A stretch of DNA of 64,000 nucleotides from Alkaliphilus metalliredigens QYMF. GTDB taxonomy: Bacteria; Bacillota; Clostridia; Peptostreptococcales; Natronincolaceae. The first letter of the stretch is position 1. Every line of letters starts with the position of its first letter. The translations under genes were made by a program, and so were the position numbers. The notes beneath the pieces were generated by a model. The model did not search any database. It saw only the letters and a list, made by a program, of their open reading frames with translations, and had not been told where the DNA came from. Below are positions 28,668 through 36,581 of the stretch, one piece after another. The DNA is taken from NCBI RefSeq assembly GCF_000016985.1, contig NC_009633.1, positions 2,957,539 through 3,021,538 of the forward strand, given 5' to 3'.

Positions 28668-29384
28668 TTATGAGAAACTATTATCCGCATTTTTATTGGA
28701 TCCGATGACAAAGGTCCACCCGATTATTTTTCTTCCCTCTCGATTTGCGTGTTTTATATTGACCACTATGTCTGTCAACTCTCCTATCTCTTCCAGGGAT
28801 TTGTCAACAACCTTTTCCTTTAAATCGTTTGTTCTTTTGTAAGAATCAGGGGCAATTGTTAGATGACTTTTTATTTCGTCAACTGTTAGGGTTCTCTCGC
28901 CATCTGGTAAACATTGTTTGAATAACTCATAGAGTCTGATTGTATGGGTTGATCTAAGAGCCATAATATTCCCAAGTGTGTACTCTGTATATTTTTCCTG
29001 TAGCGTGATCAACTCTGGCTTTATCTTTGGATCAAAAGATACTTTTACAGTTCCACCACCCATTTTTGTTTCCACAGATGACATCAATGCAACACGGATC
29101 CGTCTGTCACCTCTTTGAATTGTGACGATTTTTTGCATGAGTCTTTCTCCTGCCTGCTGTATCTGATCGTAGACGTTTTTACTTGTGGTTCCAGGCATTT
29201 TCATAAACTGTGAAATCGATATCTCATACTCTTTTAAATCATCATCCTTGCGTATCATCGATAAAACACATGTAAATAATTTTAACTCCATAACTGTGAA
29301 GGGATTTTTCAACAGTATTTTTGTCGCCATCCATTCACTTAGATCGTTTGATTTTTTAAACTCATCTTCTTCTGTTGCTGTCAC
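28668..29384 (-). CDS. Rep_3-family (RepB-like) replication initiator
   Basis: About 238 residues resembling plasmid initiator replication proteins with two winged-helix domains. The N-terminal part (NPFTVMELKLFTCVLSMI, about 29-46) and FMKMPGTTSKNVYDQIQQAG form the first. The second has LGNIMALRSTHTIRLYELFK (about 140-159), a typical RepB recognition segment, and a final EEIGELTDIVVNIKHANREG strand-helix. Such proteins normally bind iterons at plasmid or phage origins. No iteron array is visible within 300 bases on either side. All other nearby genes look chromosomal, so this is either an integrated plasmid relic or a domesticated regulator. Start GTG at 29384, 7 bases after GGAGG. Confidence 0.8.
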   Translation of the reverse strand: MTATEEDEFKKSNDLSEWMATKILLKNPFTVMELKLFTCVLSMIRKDDDLKEYEISISQFMKMPGTTSKNVYDQIQQAGERLMQKIVTIQRGDRRIRVALMSSVETKMGGGTVKVSFDPKIKPELITLQEKYTEYTLGNIMALRSTHTIRLYELFKQCLPDGERTLTVDEIKSHLTIAPDSYKRTNDLKEKVVDKSLEEIGELTDIVVNIKHANREGRKIIGWTFVIGSNKNADNSFS

Positions 29385-29552
29385 GTCCACGCCTCCCCAT
29401 ATAGCCTGATTATAATTTTAAGTATAAACAATATTACCGAATTTGTAAAGGGTGTACTTTCGTCATTTAATTTCATTTCTCTCACTTTACGCGGTATAGC
29501 ACATTCTAAAATTCAAACCACAGACCTATTCAAAGGATTTTGAAGATTGTAA

Positions 29553-29577
29553 TAAAAAAAACCAACACAAAGTGTTG
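29553..29577 (-). terminator. Terminator, near-twin of the rnpB terminator
   Basis: The stem CAACAC/GTGTTG with an AAA loop is followed by at least seven T on the minus strand. It lies about 110 bases after the citC stop. About 25 bases are identical to the rnpB terminator at 61154-61176. Confidence 0.85.
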
Positions 29578-29680
29578 ATTTCAGTAAGGCGATGTAGTGG
29601 GCTTCATCAAAGTAAGGAAAATCCACCTTCCCAGAGTATGCCTCTGGAGGAAATCCTAAGAAGTCTCTCAATTCAATTCT
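29576..29680 (-). pseudogene. Short protein-like remnant between citC and its terminator
   Basis: A 35-codon stretch on the minus strand begins just after a stop codon, has no start codon, and reads like a real protein tail (for example FLGFPPEAYSGKVDFPYF). It runs into the terminator. I do not recognise the family. It may be a leftover 3' gene end or chance. Confidence 0.25.
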
Positions 29681-29687
29681 TTATCAA

Positions 29688-30725
29688 TCAATGCCTTGTC
29701 TCACTTGTTTTTATTATATCAATGATTTTTTCAGCCTGGGGGGATCTCAAAAATGTCAAGGTCGTTTCAGGTACCAATTTTTCTATTTGCCCCCAGTCAT
29801 CATTCTTAATAAGAGCCCTTACCGCGGAAGCACTTATGGCCCGTTCATCAATATCAAAACGCTTAAGTATTTTTAACGCCACTCCAAAATTAGGTAATAC
29901 CTCTAGTAAAGCTTTGTTGTATCCATCTGTAGTCGCACAAAATGGCTCTGTCCCCACATATCTACTCTTAATGTTAAAAGCAGGGGCTATATATTTACCA
30001 AAAATACCTGCATCTAATTCTTTAAAAGCTTTGTCTTTCTTTTCATCTTCCTTGATAAAATATGATGGAAATGTGTTTGCAGATATAATATAGTTTCCTC
30101 CTGGTAATACGTGGACATTTCTAAGATGTTTTGTTCCCTCTTTAACTAGATTATATCTCACATTAAAAGGAAATAAAGAGCGATCTTCTTCTACAATAAA
30201 GACAACAACAGATTTATTTTCCTTAGAAGCTATTTCTATCAAATTTTGATGACCTAGGGTAAATGGGTTGCAATTCATGACGATAGCAGCTTTCTCTTCA
30301 TTTCCTAATTGAGATTTATTAAACATATTTTTGATATATTTCTCTATATTAACTAAACCAGACTCAAGTAAAATAACATCATTGGTAGCATATATTTCAT
30401 GATAACCGAAGCCTTCAAACAAGTGTCTATTGGAAGGTTTTGTAAAAATGAATGTTTGGTATATTCCTCTATCAAACATTTCATTTGTAATATGAGTGAT
30501 TAATTTTGATGCAATTCCTTCTCCTTGTAGTGCTTCTTTTAATGCAAATGATTTAATTACATTTCCTGCAAAAGAACATGTTCCAACAATCCTATCTTGA
30601 ATCCTGGCAACAAGTGTATATTCTACATCTTTATCTAATGTGAGATCAAAGTGTGCTAAAAATGCTTCAACCTCTACTTTTTCCGCTGTTTGTAAGTTTA
30701 TTTTTTGAAATTTTGCTTCATACAT
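29688..30725 (-). CDS. citC: [Citrate (pro-3S)-lyase] ligase
   Basis: A 345-residue protein with the CitC architecture. An N-terminal GNAT-like domain (about 10-115; LQGEGIASKLITHI and EGFGYHEIYATND) is joined to a C-terminal nucleotidyltransferase domain with CNPFTLGHQNLIE (about 151-163, the T/HxGH motif) and ISASAVRALIKN near the end (the ISxSxVR motif). CitC acetylates the thiol of the citrate lyase prosthetic group using acetate and ATP, activating the lyase. No citD, citE, citF, citX or citG is visible in the window, so it acts on a lyase encoded elsewhere or on another acyl carrier. A citrate-type CitAB cluster lies 9 kb away. AAGGGGTAA precedes the ATG. Confidence 0.92.
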   Translation of the reverse strand: MYEAKFQKINLQTAEKVEVEAFLAHFDLTLDKDVEYTLVARIQDRIVGTCSFAGNVIKSFALKEALQGEGIASKLITHITNEMFDRGIYQTFIFTKPSNRHLFEGFGYHEIYATNDVILLESGLVNIEKYIKNMFNKSQLGNEEKAAIVMNCNPFTLGHQNLIEIASKENKSVVVFIVEEDRSLFPFNVRYNLVKEGTKHLRNVHVLPGGNYIISANTFPSYFIKEDEKKDKAFKELDAGIFGKYIAPAFNIKSRYVGTEPFCATTDGYNKALLEVLPNFGVALKILKRFDIDERAISASAVRALIKNDDWGQIEKLVPETTLTFLRSPQAEKIIDIIKTSETRH

Positions 30726-30749
30726 AAAATTACCCCTTTATTTTTTTGA

Positions 30750-30947
30750 TTACATCGATAAATGTCCCGTCCTATTGTCAACAACTGCAATGATTTGTTC
30801 TTCCTGTTTTAGCATCAAATGTCTGCCTATCATATTTTGTGCATCTGCTACTGCATAACTCTTAAAACCCTAGGGGGATTTTATCTCTTCCATTAATCTT
30901 ACCATAGATCTCCCAGATTGATCTAGCAATAAATGTGATATTATTCT
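30750..30947 (-). pseudogene. Gene remnant with an in-frame TAG, family not recognised
   Basis: Between the hydroxyacid dehydrogenase stop and citC, one minus-strand frame reads as protein for 66 codons. It is interrupted only by TAG at 30870-30872 and has no start codon. The part before the TAG contains DQSGRSMVRLMEEI. The part after contains SYAVADAQNMIGRHLML and QIIAVVDNRTGHLSM, then TAA. The composition looks like a globular protein's C-terminus. I cannot name the family. Confidence 0.35.
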
Positions 30948-31835
30948 TTACCCTCTAACTTCAACACCTGCTATTTTCTCATAGTACTTAATAATTCCAG
31001 TATGGTCCTCTTTGGATTTGCCTTCTTCCTTCAGTGTTTGCATTATCTCGAATATTTGATTTGTTAAAGGCAAGGGTACATCAATTTCATCACCTGTATC
31101 CAAGGCATTTAGAAGATCTTTGATATGCAATTCTAATCTAAAACCCGGCTTAAAATCACCGGCTTTAATCCGTGGAAACTTTTTATCTAACACAGAACTG
31201 CCTGCTGATCCGCCTCCGATGGCCTGAAAGACATTTTCAGGATCAACACCTGCTTTTGTTGCAAGCACCATCGCTTCTGACATGGCAGCGATATTCAATG
31301 CCACAATGATTTGATTAGCAAGTTTCGTAACGTTTCCACTGCCGATCTCCCCGACCCTCACAACAGAGGAGCCCATCACAGCTAAAATATCCTTTACTCT
31401 TTCAAAAACTGCCTCAGGTCCACCCAGCATGATTGCAAGGGTTCCATCAATGGCTTTCGCTTCTCCTCCACTGACAGGGGCATCAAGCATTTCTACTCCC
31501 TTTTCTTTAAGCTTTTTAGCAATTTCTTGGGATGCCAAGGGGGCAATGGAACTCATATCAATAATAATCATTCCTTCTCTAGCACCTTCTAGGACCCCAT
31601 CTTTTCCAAGTATGACTTGCTTTACATCAGGGGAGTTAGGTAGCATTGTGATGATTACCTCTGTTTTTTGCGCTACATCCTTTGCTGAACTCCCTACCTC
31701 AGCCCCTGCCTCTGCTAATTCTTGCTGAACCTCCTTCCGGTTGGCAAATATGGTTACCCGATATCCCGCCTTTAGTAAATTCTTTGCCATGGGTTTTCCC
31801 ATCACTCCTAATCCAATAAACCCTATCTTCATCAT
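30948..31835 (-). CDS. Beta-hydroxyacid dehydrogenase (tartronate semialdehyde reductase type)
   Basis: A 295-residue NAD(P)-dependent enzyme. The cofactor motif GFIGLGVMGKPMAKNLLKAGY is at the N-terminus (about 4-24). The substrate-binding loop DAPVSGGEAKAIDGTLAIM (about 117-135) and catalytic Lys in KLANQIIVALNIAAMSEA (about 170-187) are intact. The family includes 2-hydroxy-3-oxopropionate reductase (GarR/GlxR), 3-hydroxyisobutyrate dehydrogenase and 2-(hydroxymethyl)glutarate dehydrogenase. Tartronate semialdehyde reductase is the usual annotation at this length; the choice is by resemblance. It is followed by a gene remnant and citC on the same strand. GGGAGGG lies 5 bases before the ATG. 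Confidence 0.88.
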   Translation of the reverse strand: MMKIGFIGLGVMGKPMAKNLLKAGYRVTIFANRKEVQQELAEAGAEVGSSAKDVAQKTEVIITMLPNSPDVKQVILGKDGVLEGAREGMIIIDMSSIAPLASQEIAKKLKEKGVEMLDAPVSGGEAKAIDGTLAIMLGGPEAVFERVKDILAVMGSSVVRVGEIGSGNVTKLANQIIVALNIAAMSEAMVLATKAGVDPENVFQAIGGGSAGSSVLDKKFPRIKAGDFKPGFRLELHIKDLLNALDTGDEIDVPLPLTNQIFEIMQTLKEEGKSKEDHTGIIKYYEKIAGVEVRG

Positions 31836-31906
31836 AAAATCCCTCCCTTATTATTTAATACATTACCCTTACGTATATCATACCAAACTTGAAGTTTTCA
31901 TGATAG

Positions 31907-31929
31907 ATAAGCAACTCAATGTTGCTTAT
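31907..31929 (-). terminator. Hairpin overlapping the chemoreceptor stop codon
   Basis: ATAAGCAAC pairs with GTTGCTTAT across a TCAAT loop. The stem includes the TAA of the chemoreceptor gene. No long T-run follows, so termination is weak or depends on other factors. Confidence 0.45.
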
Positions 31930-33536
31930 ATGCTAAATCGATTGATTGTTATTTGTAGACCTTGCGCCAATTGAGTTAATGTTTGAATGGAAGAAGCAAT
32001 TTCCTCCATAGAAGCAGTCTGCTCTTCCGTTGCCGCTGATACACTATGAATCTCCTCTGATACATCTTTACTTTTCTGCTCAATTTTACTTGTGGATAAC
32101 GATACATCATGGCTTCCTTCAGCTACTTCATTAATCGCTTCTGTAATCGTTGAAACTTGAAGATTTACAGTAGTAATGAAATCAACGATATCATTTAATG
32201 AATTGCCAGCATTATTAACATTTTTTGAACCTTCTCCAACAATAACGTTGTTTTCCTTTATAACATAATTGATTTCAGCAAGTTTGCTTTGTATTTCCTC
32301 AATCAAATTCTTAATTTCCATTGTTGATTCTTTAGAGTTTTCAGCTAGTTTTCTTATCTCATCAGCTACAACAGCAAAACCTTTACCTGCTTCCCCTGCT
32401 CTGGCTGCCTCAATTGCTGCATTTAAGGCCAACAAATTTGTTTGGTCAGCGATATTTTGTATTGTTTTAACAATCTCATCCATTTTAGCCGAACTCATAT
32501 TAATTTGATTTAAAGAAACATTCATTTTATTACTACTTTTTTCTAACTTATCCATACTCATCATTGCATTTTGGGTTTCTCTTTTACCCAATAAAGCACT
32601 TTCATTTGATTTTTTACCTAAAAGTTTAATTTCTTCTGCATTTTTAAGAATTTCTTCTATACTAGCCGCAATTTGTTGTTGAGCTGCTGTCACACTTAAC
32701 ACTTCATTTAACTGTTCCTCAGCACTTTTAACTACTTCAGTAGAGGAACTAGCCACACTTTCAGATGCTTCTGCCGATTGTTGTGTAACTGCTGACAATT
32801 CTTCCGAAGAATCCGATACTTGATCTGCAGAGTTTTGAACTTCATGAATTAATCCCTTTAGATTTTCCATAGTACCTAATAAGGCATTGCCTAACTTTTC
32901 CTCTGGTGTACTCACTACTTGCATATCGATAGTCGCACCAAAAATACCCTTAAACTCTCCTTTATGAAAATAGGGTATGGCGACTACAAGTGATAACTTG
33001 TCTGTTATCTTTGAAATCACAATATCAGAAATTTGAGATTTACCAGTTTTTTTTGCTTCTTGAAAATACTTGCGTTCACCATTATTAGCTAAATTTTTTC
33101 CTAAGGAATTATAAATTTGTTGACCCGTTACATCAGTAATAAAGAACAAAGCGATTTCTTTGTACTTTAACAACATTGTACTTTGATTTTTATTAATCAT
33201 TTTCATGTCGTAGTTACTGTTACAATAACTATTACTCAGTTGTGTTAAATACCCTTCAATTCTATTTAAGTTTCTTTTGGTACCAGCCCCAATAGAAAGT
33301 TTAGAAGATAAGTTCCCCTTTGCCATTTCTTCAATTATTTGTATTATTTTTACTGTCTTTTTCTCTTTATTTTTACTTGAATAGAAGTCAAATATAAAGA
33401 GCAAAAATATGTACGTTAAAAAAAAAGCGTATATCATATTTGAATCCATGGATTGGAACAGATTAATTACAAAAAAGATAATAAATGGTATGAAATAGAT
33501 ACAGTATCTAACATAAGCTAATAATCTAGTCATCAT
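31926..33536 (-). CDS. Methyl-accepting chemotaxis protein with Cache-like domain after a membrane hairpin
   Basis: A 536-residue chemoreceptor. Two closely spaced membrane segments lie at about 10-28 and 33-51. They are followed directly by a hydrophilic region (about 55-215). This contains Cache-like segments ([20 protein letters not shown] and [16 protein letters not shown]). The signalling coiled coil comes next with [20 protein letters not shown] (about 370-389) and ends [13 protein letters not shown]. With only a membrane hairpin before it, the sensor should sit in the cytoplasm, unlike standard Cache receptors. No HAMP domain is evident. It lacks a cheW/cheA neighbour. AAAGGAAGGGG precedes the ATG. 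Confidence 0.88.
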   Translation of the reverse strand: MMTRLLAYVRYCIYFIPFIIFFVINLFQSMDSNMIYAFFLTYIFLLFIFDFYSSKNKEKKTVKIIQIIEEMAKGNLSSKLSIGAGTKRNLNRIEGYLTQLSNSYCNSNYDMKMINKNQSTMLLKYKEIALFFITDVTGQQIYNSLGKNLANNGERKYFQEAKKTGKSQISDIVISKITDKLSLVVAIPYFHKGEFKGIFGATIDMQVVSTPEEKLGNALLGTMENLKGLIHEVQNSADQVSDSSEELSAVTQQSAEASESVASSSTEVVKSAEEQLNEVLSVTAAQQQIAASIEEILKNAEEIKLLGKKSNESALLGKRETQNAMMSMDKLEKSSNKMNVSLNQINMSSAKMDEIVKTIQNIADQTNLLALNAAIEAARAGEAGKGFAVVADEIRKLAENSKESTMEIKNLIEEIQSKLAEINYVIKENNVIVGEGSKNVNNAGNSLNDIVDFITTVNLQVSTITEAINEVAEGSHDVSLSTSKIEQKSKDVSEEIHSVSAATEEQTASMEEIASSIQTLTQLAQGLQITINRFSI

Positions 33537-33667
33537 TATCGCCCCTTCCTTTTCATTTATATTTTCCTAAAAGTCAGCATAAAATTAAATCATGTACAAC
33601 TTCATCTAAAAATACGACATTAGTGAATCATTCTGAGAGTAAAAACTTTCTCTGAATTAAATCTCAT

Positions 33668-34576
33668 TTATAAAATGATGGTCAACAATACTGATATGGT
33701 GCCAACACTTAATAATGTCGTAATTAATGTAATTGTTGAAACCAATTGAGGCTTTGCGTTGAATTGTATGGCAAACAAAGTTGTTGATACAGCCGAGGGT
33801 GTGGCTGCTAAAACTAACAGCACCTTTCCAGTGACACTCTGAAGATCAAAGAATAACGGTATCAATATGAATGCCATCAATGGGTATATAAATAGCCGTA
33901 AAATAACAGAGGTCGTAATGAACTTCCAATCAAATACTATTTTTGCCTTACTCAGCTGTATCCCTAAAATAATTAATAGGGTTGGTATCGCCGCTTGACC
34001 CAGCAACTCAATAGGCTTCATCATAAAATCAGGAGGCAATAGATTAAAGTTTTTCATTAAAATGGCAACAATCAAGGCAATAAATCCTGGCATTTTCAGC
34101 ATATTCTTTAAAGAATCCTTTATGTTGTTTTCACTGTTAGAGGCAAAATATACACCGGCAGAATTTATTAAAAAGGATTGAAAAACCGTAAAAACCACAG
34201 CTCGTTCAAATCCAATATTTCCAAAGGCAAATAGGACGATAGGCAATCCATAATTTCCAGTGTTGGGGAAAACCGTACTTAATAGCAAAGGGCTTCTCAT
34301 GTTCTGTGGATATTTTAATAAGAAATGATTCACCATGTAAACAATTGCGGTACAACTGATAAATAAAAGTGCAGCATAAATAATCACCTTAATAAATTCA
34401 TCGTTTTCTACCCTTGCGGTAATCATAGAATTGAAATAAAGCGCCGGATTAAATATATATATAGCTAATCTTGAGGGGGCTTTCATATCAATCTCACTGT
34501 TTCTCCCAAATACATATCCTAGGCCTATAATCATAAATACTGGAAATACAATACTAAAAAACACCAAATAGATCAC
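33668..34576 (-). CDS. AEC-family (auxin efflux carrier-like) transporter
   Basis: About 302 residues with roughly ten membrane segments. Features typical of bacterial AEC carriers: FPVFMIIGLGYVFGR at the N-terminus, the NTGNYGLPIVLFAFG motif (about 107-121) before the cytoplasmic loop, and the C-terminal ATPSAVSTTLFAIQF segment. Bacterial members move malate, malonate or other small organic acids. It lies 97 bases downstream of the leuD-type gene, but a terminator separates them, so it may be its own transcript. Start chosen at GTG 34576, 5 bases after AAAGGA; the longer frame to 34600 has no site. Confidence 0.85.
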   Translation of the reverse strand: MIYLVFFSIVFPVFMIIGLGYVFGRNSEIDMKAPSRLAIYIFNPALYFNSMITARVENDEFIKVIIYAALLFISCTAIVYMVNHFLLKYPQNMRSPLLLSTVFPNTGNYGLPIVLFAFGNIGFERAVVFTVFQSFLINSAGVYFASNSENNIKDSLKNMLKMPGFIALIVAILMKNFNLLPPDFMMKPIELLGQAAIPTLLIILGIQLSKAKIVFDWKFITTSVILRLFIYPLMAFILIPLFFDLQSVTGKVLLVLAATPSAVSTTLFAIQFNAKPQLVSTITLITTLLSVGTISVLLTIIL

Positions 34577-34654
34577 CTCAATCCTTTTTTTTTCACACAT
34601 GAATCAGAATATGGTCTTTCCTGATGAACCTGGTTTTACCCTAGAAAAATAGAA

Positions 34655-34669
34655 CTCCCCGTAGGGGAG
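34655..34669 (-). terminator. Terminator after the LeuD-type gene
   Basis: CTCCCC pairs with GGGGAG over a short loop, followed by TTCTATTTTT on the minus strand. It ends the malic enzyme/2HCT/LeuCD transcript. Confidence 0.8.
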
Positions 34670-34672
34670 ACT

Positions 34673-35176
34673 CTACTTTTCTTCATGCTTATGAATATAA
34701 TATTGTTTAATCCCACCGTAGGAAATCATTTCTAAAACAAAGGGAGGTAGCTCATCTCCTTGTATTTCTGTAGTAACCGTATTATTTTTTATGGTGCCTG
34801 TACTTAATGTAACCTCTAATTCTTCTCCTTCTTTGACAAATTCAGTTATATTGGCGCAAGTAATCAGAGGCAAACCAAGATTAATGGCATTTCTATAAAA
34901 TATTCTTGCAAAGGAAGGGGCGATCACTGCGGCTACACCAGCTGTTTTCAGTGTAATCACCGCATGTTCTCTACTGGAACCACATCCAAAGTTTTTATCT
35001 GCCACAATGATATCTCCTGGGTTAAATCTTTTATAAAAGTTAGGATCCACACCCTCCATGGCATGCTTTGCAATGTCATTGGGGTCCACAAGTTCTAAAT
35101 ATCGTCCTGGGTAGATTTGATCTGTGTCAATGTTTTTTCCTACTACAATGGCTTTGCCTTTAATCAAATCCTTCAT
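34673..35176 (-). CDS. Aconitase-family hydratase, small (LeuD-type) subunit
   Basis: A 167-residue swivel-domain subunit. Signature: GKNIDTDQIYPGRYL (about 12-26), NFGCGSSREHAVITLK (about 59-74) and SFARIFYRNAINLGLPLI (about 83-100). It pairs with the large subunit just upstream, overlapping it by one base (TAATG), so the two are made together. LeuD-type subunits close the active site and set substrate choice. The loop YPGRYL fits isopropylmalate/homoaconitase-type small subunits, without separating them. The lack of leuA or leuB nearby argues against a purely leucine-biosynthetic role. Confidence 0.9.
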   Translation of the reverse strand: MKDLIKGKAIVVGKNIDTDQIYPGRYLELVDPNDIAKHAMEGVDPNFYKRFNPGDIIVADKNFGCGSSREHAVITLKTAGVAAVIAPSFARIFYRNAINLGLPLITCANITEFVKEGEELEVTLSTGTIKNNTVTTEIQGDELPPFVLEMISYGGIKQYYIHKHEEK

Positions 35177-36453
35177 TATGCCTCTCCCCCTTTTCCGCTC
35201 ATTTCAATATAACCTCTAGGATCCGTTATTTTTCCAGTGATGGCGATGGCAGCGGCTGTAGCCGGTGAAACAAGATAAATATCCGCCTCTGTACTTCCCA
35301 TTCTACCGGGGAAATTACGGCTAGATGTCGTGGCACAGACTTCTCCTGGTGCCAATAGGCCTTGATGCGTCCCTAAGCATGGCCCACAACCAGGGCTTGT
35401 AAATGTGGCTCCTGCCTTAATGAGGGTGGTCATATACCCTTTTTCAATGGCTTTTTCTAACACTTCCTTTGAAGCAGGTATTACAAGCAATCTTGTATCC
35501 CTATGAATTTTATTGTTTTTGATGATCCTAGCGGCTACTTCAATATCCTCTAATCTTCCACCAGTACAGGTTCCGATAAAAACCTGATCTACTTTTACTT
35601 CTTTTATTTTATCTATATCTACACCATTATCAACACTATGGGGTAGGGCAACCTGGGGCTTCAAATCTTCTACATTAAAGGTGTATGACGCTGCATATTC
35701 ATAATCATCATCGGTTTTGAGGATTTCAAATGTCTTACCTGTTCTTTCCTTCACATAGGCTATGATCTTTTCATCGGGTTGGATGTAGCTGGTTTTAGCT
35801 CCCATCTCAACAGCCATATTGCATATTACCATTCTCTCGGCTATACTCATTTCCGCTACAGTCTCTCCAGTATATTCTATGGCTTTGTAAACAGCTGCAT
35901 CAGTTCCCAGCTTGCTTAATATATGCAGGATAACATCCTTTGCCATTACCCCAGATTTTAATTTTCCATTAATCTCGATTTTAATGACTTCCGGAACCTT
36001 AAACCATAGCTCTCCTGTGAGCATAATCGTTGCTAGATCCGTAGCCCCTACCCCGGTTCCTAAAGCACCAAAGGCGCCATGGGTTGTGGTATGGGAGTCC
36101 GTGGCCACTAATATCATGCCGGGCCAAACCAATCCTTCCTCAACCATCACTTGATGACAAACCCCTTCATTCACATCAAATAAATGCTTTATCCCCTGTT
36201 CCTTACAAAACTCCCGCATCTCTTTTTGATTTGATGCAGCTTGGATGCTAGGAGCAGGTGCATAATGGTCTAATATAAATGTGATTTTATCAGGGTCCCA
36301 CACCTTGGTCCCCTTCATTTCATAAAAAGATTTAATCGTTTGTAGATATAAATCATTTACTTCAGCCAAATCAATCTTTGCCTGTATAATTTCTCCTGGC
36401 TTCACTTCCCTTTTTCCAGAAGCCCTAGCCAATACTTTTTCAATTGCATGCAT
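35176..36453 (-). CDS. Aconitase-family hydratase, large (LeuC-type) subunit
   Basis: A 425-residue 4Fe-4S hydro-lyase subunit. The three cluster cysteines are visible: one in FIGTCTGGR (about 300-308) and two in TSPGCGPCLG (about 359-368). DHYAPAPS, LVATDSHTTTHGAFG and SSRNFPGRMGS are family hallmarks. The length matches the short LeuC class (isopropylmalate, homoaconitate, citramalate, maleate or dimethylmalate hydratases). Context with malic enzyme, a 2-hydroxycarboxylate carrier and CitAB suggests hydration or dehydration of a C4-C6 hydroxy acid; this is inference. Start at ATG 36453 because AGGAGG lies 7 bases upstream; the frame to 36501 overlaps a palindrome. Confidence 0.92.
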   Translation of the reverse strand: MHAIEKVLARASGKREVKPGEIIQAKIDLAEVNDLYLQTIKSFYEMKGTKVWDPDKITFILDHYAPAPSIQAASNQKEMREFCKEQGIKHLFDVNEGVCHQVMVEEGLVWPGMILVATDSHTTTHGAFGALGTGVGATDLATIMLTGELWFKVPEVIKIEINGKLKSGVMAKDVILHILSKLGTDAAVYKAIEYTGETVAEMSIAERMVICNMAVEMGAKTSYIQPDEKIIAYVKERTGKTFEILKTDDDYEYAASYTFNVEDLKPQVALPHSVDNGVDIDKIKEVKVDQVFIGTCTGGRLEDIEVAARIIKNNKIHRDTRLLVIPASKEVLEKAIEKGYMTTLIKAGATFTSPGCGPCLGTHQGLLAPGEVCATTSSRNFPGRMGSTEADIYLVSPATAAAIAITGKITDPRGYIEMSGKGGEA

Positions 36454-36486
36454 TTCAATTCCTCCTTTTTTAGATATTAACATATA

Positions 36487-36518
36487 GATAAAAGTAGTCA
36501 TATATGACTACTTTTATC
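36487..36518. promoter_or_regulatory. 32-base perfect palindrome before the LeuC-type gene
   Basis: GATAAAAGTAGTCATA is followed at once by its exact reverse complement. It lies 34 bases upstream of the LeuC-type start and 64 bases after the carrier stop. Candidates are an operator, an mRNA-processing or attenuating stem, or a leaky terminator. Confidence 0.45.
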
Positions 36519-36581
36519 TACTACTTTGTTTTTATTAAAGCTATAAATTTGTTAGATTACTGTCCTCTACAGGATTTTCTA

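Noticed and set aside
30870-30872. TAG as a recoded (pyrrolysine) codon
   Set aside because: The frame has no start or ribosome site and no pyl genes are in view; a pseudogene is simpler.
25587-36453. Nicotinate-fermentation-like set (B12 mutase, beta-hydroxyacid dehydrogenase, LeuCD-type hydratase)
   Set aside because: The mutase has an N-terminal B12 domain, unlike my recollection of 2-methyleneglutarate mutase. No methylitaconate isomerase, dimethylmalate lyase or nicotinate dehydrogenase is present, and the three parts are in separate transcripts.
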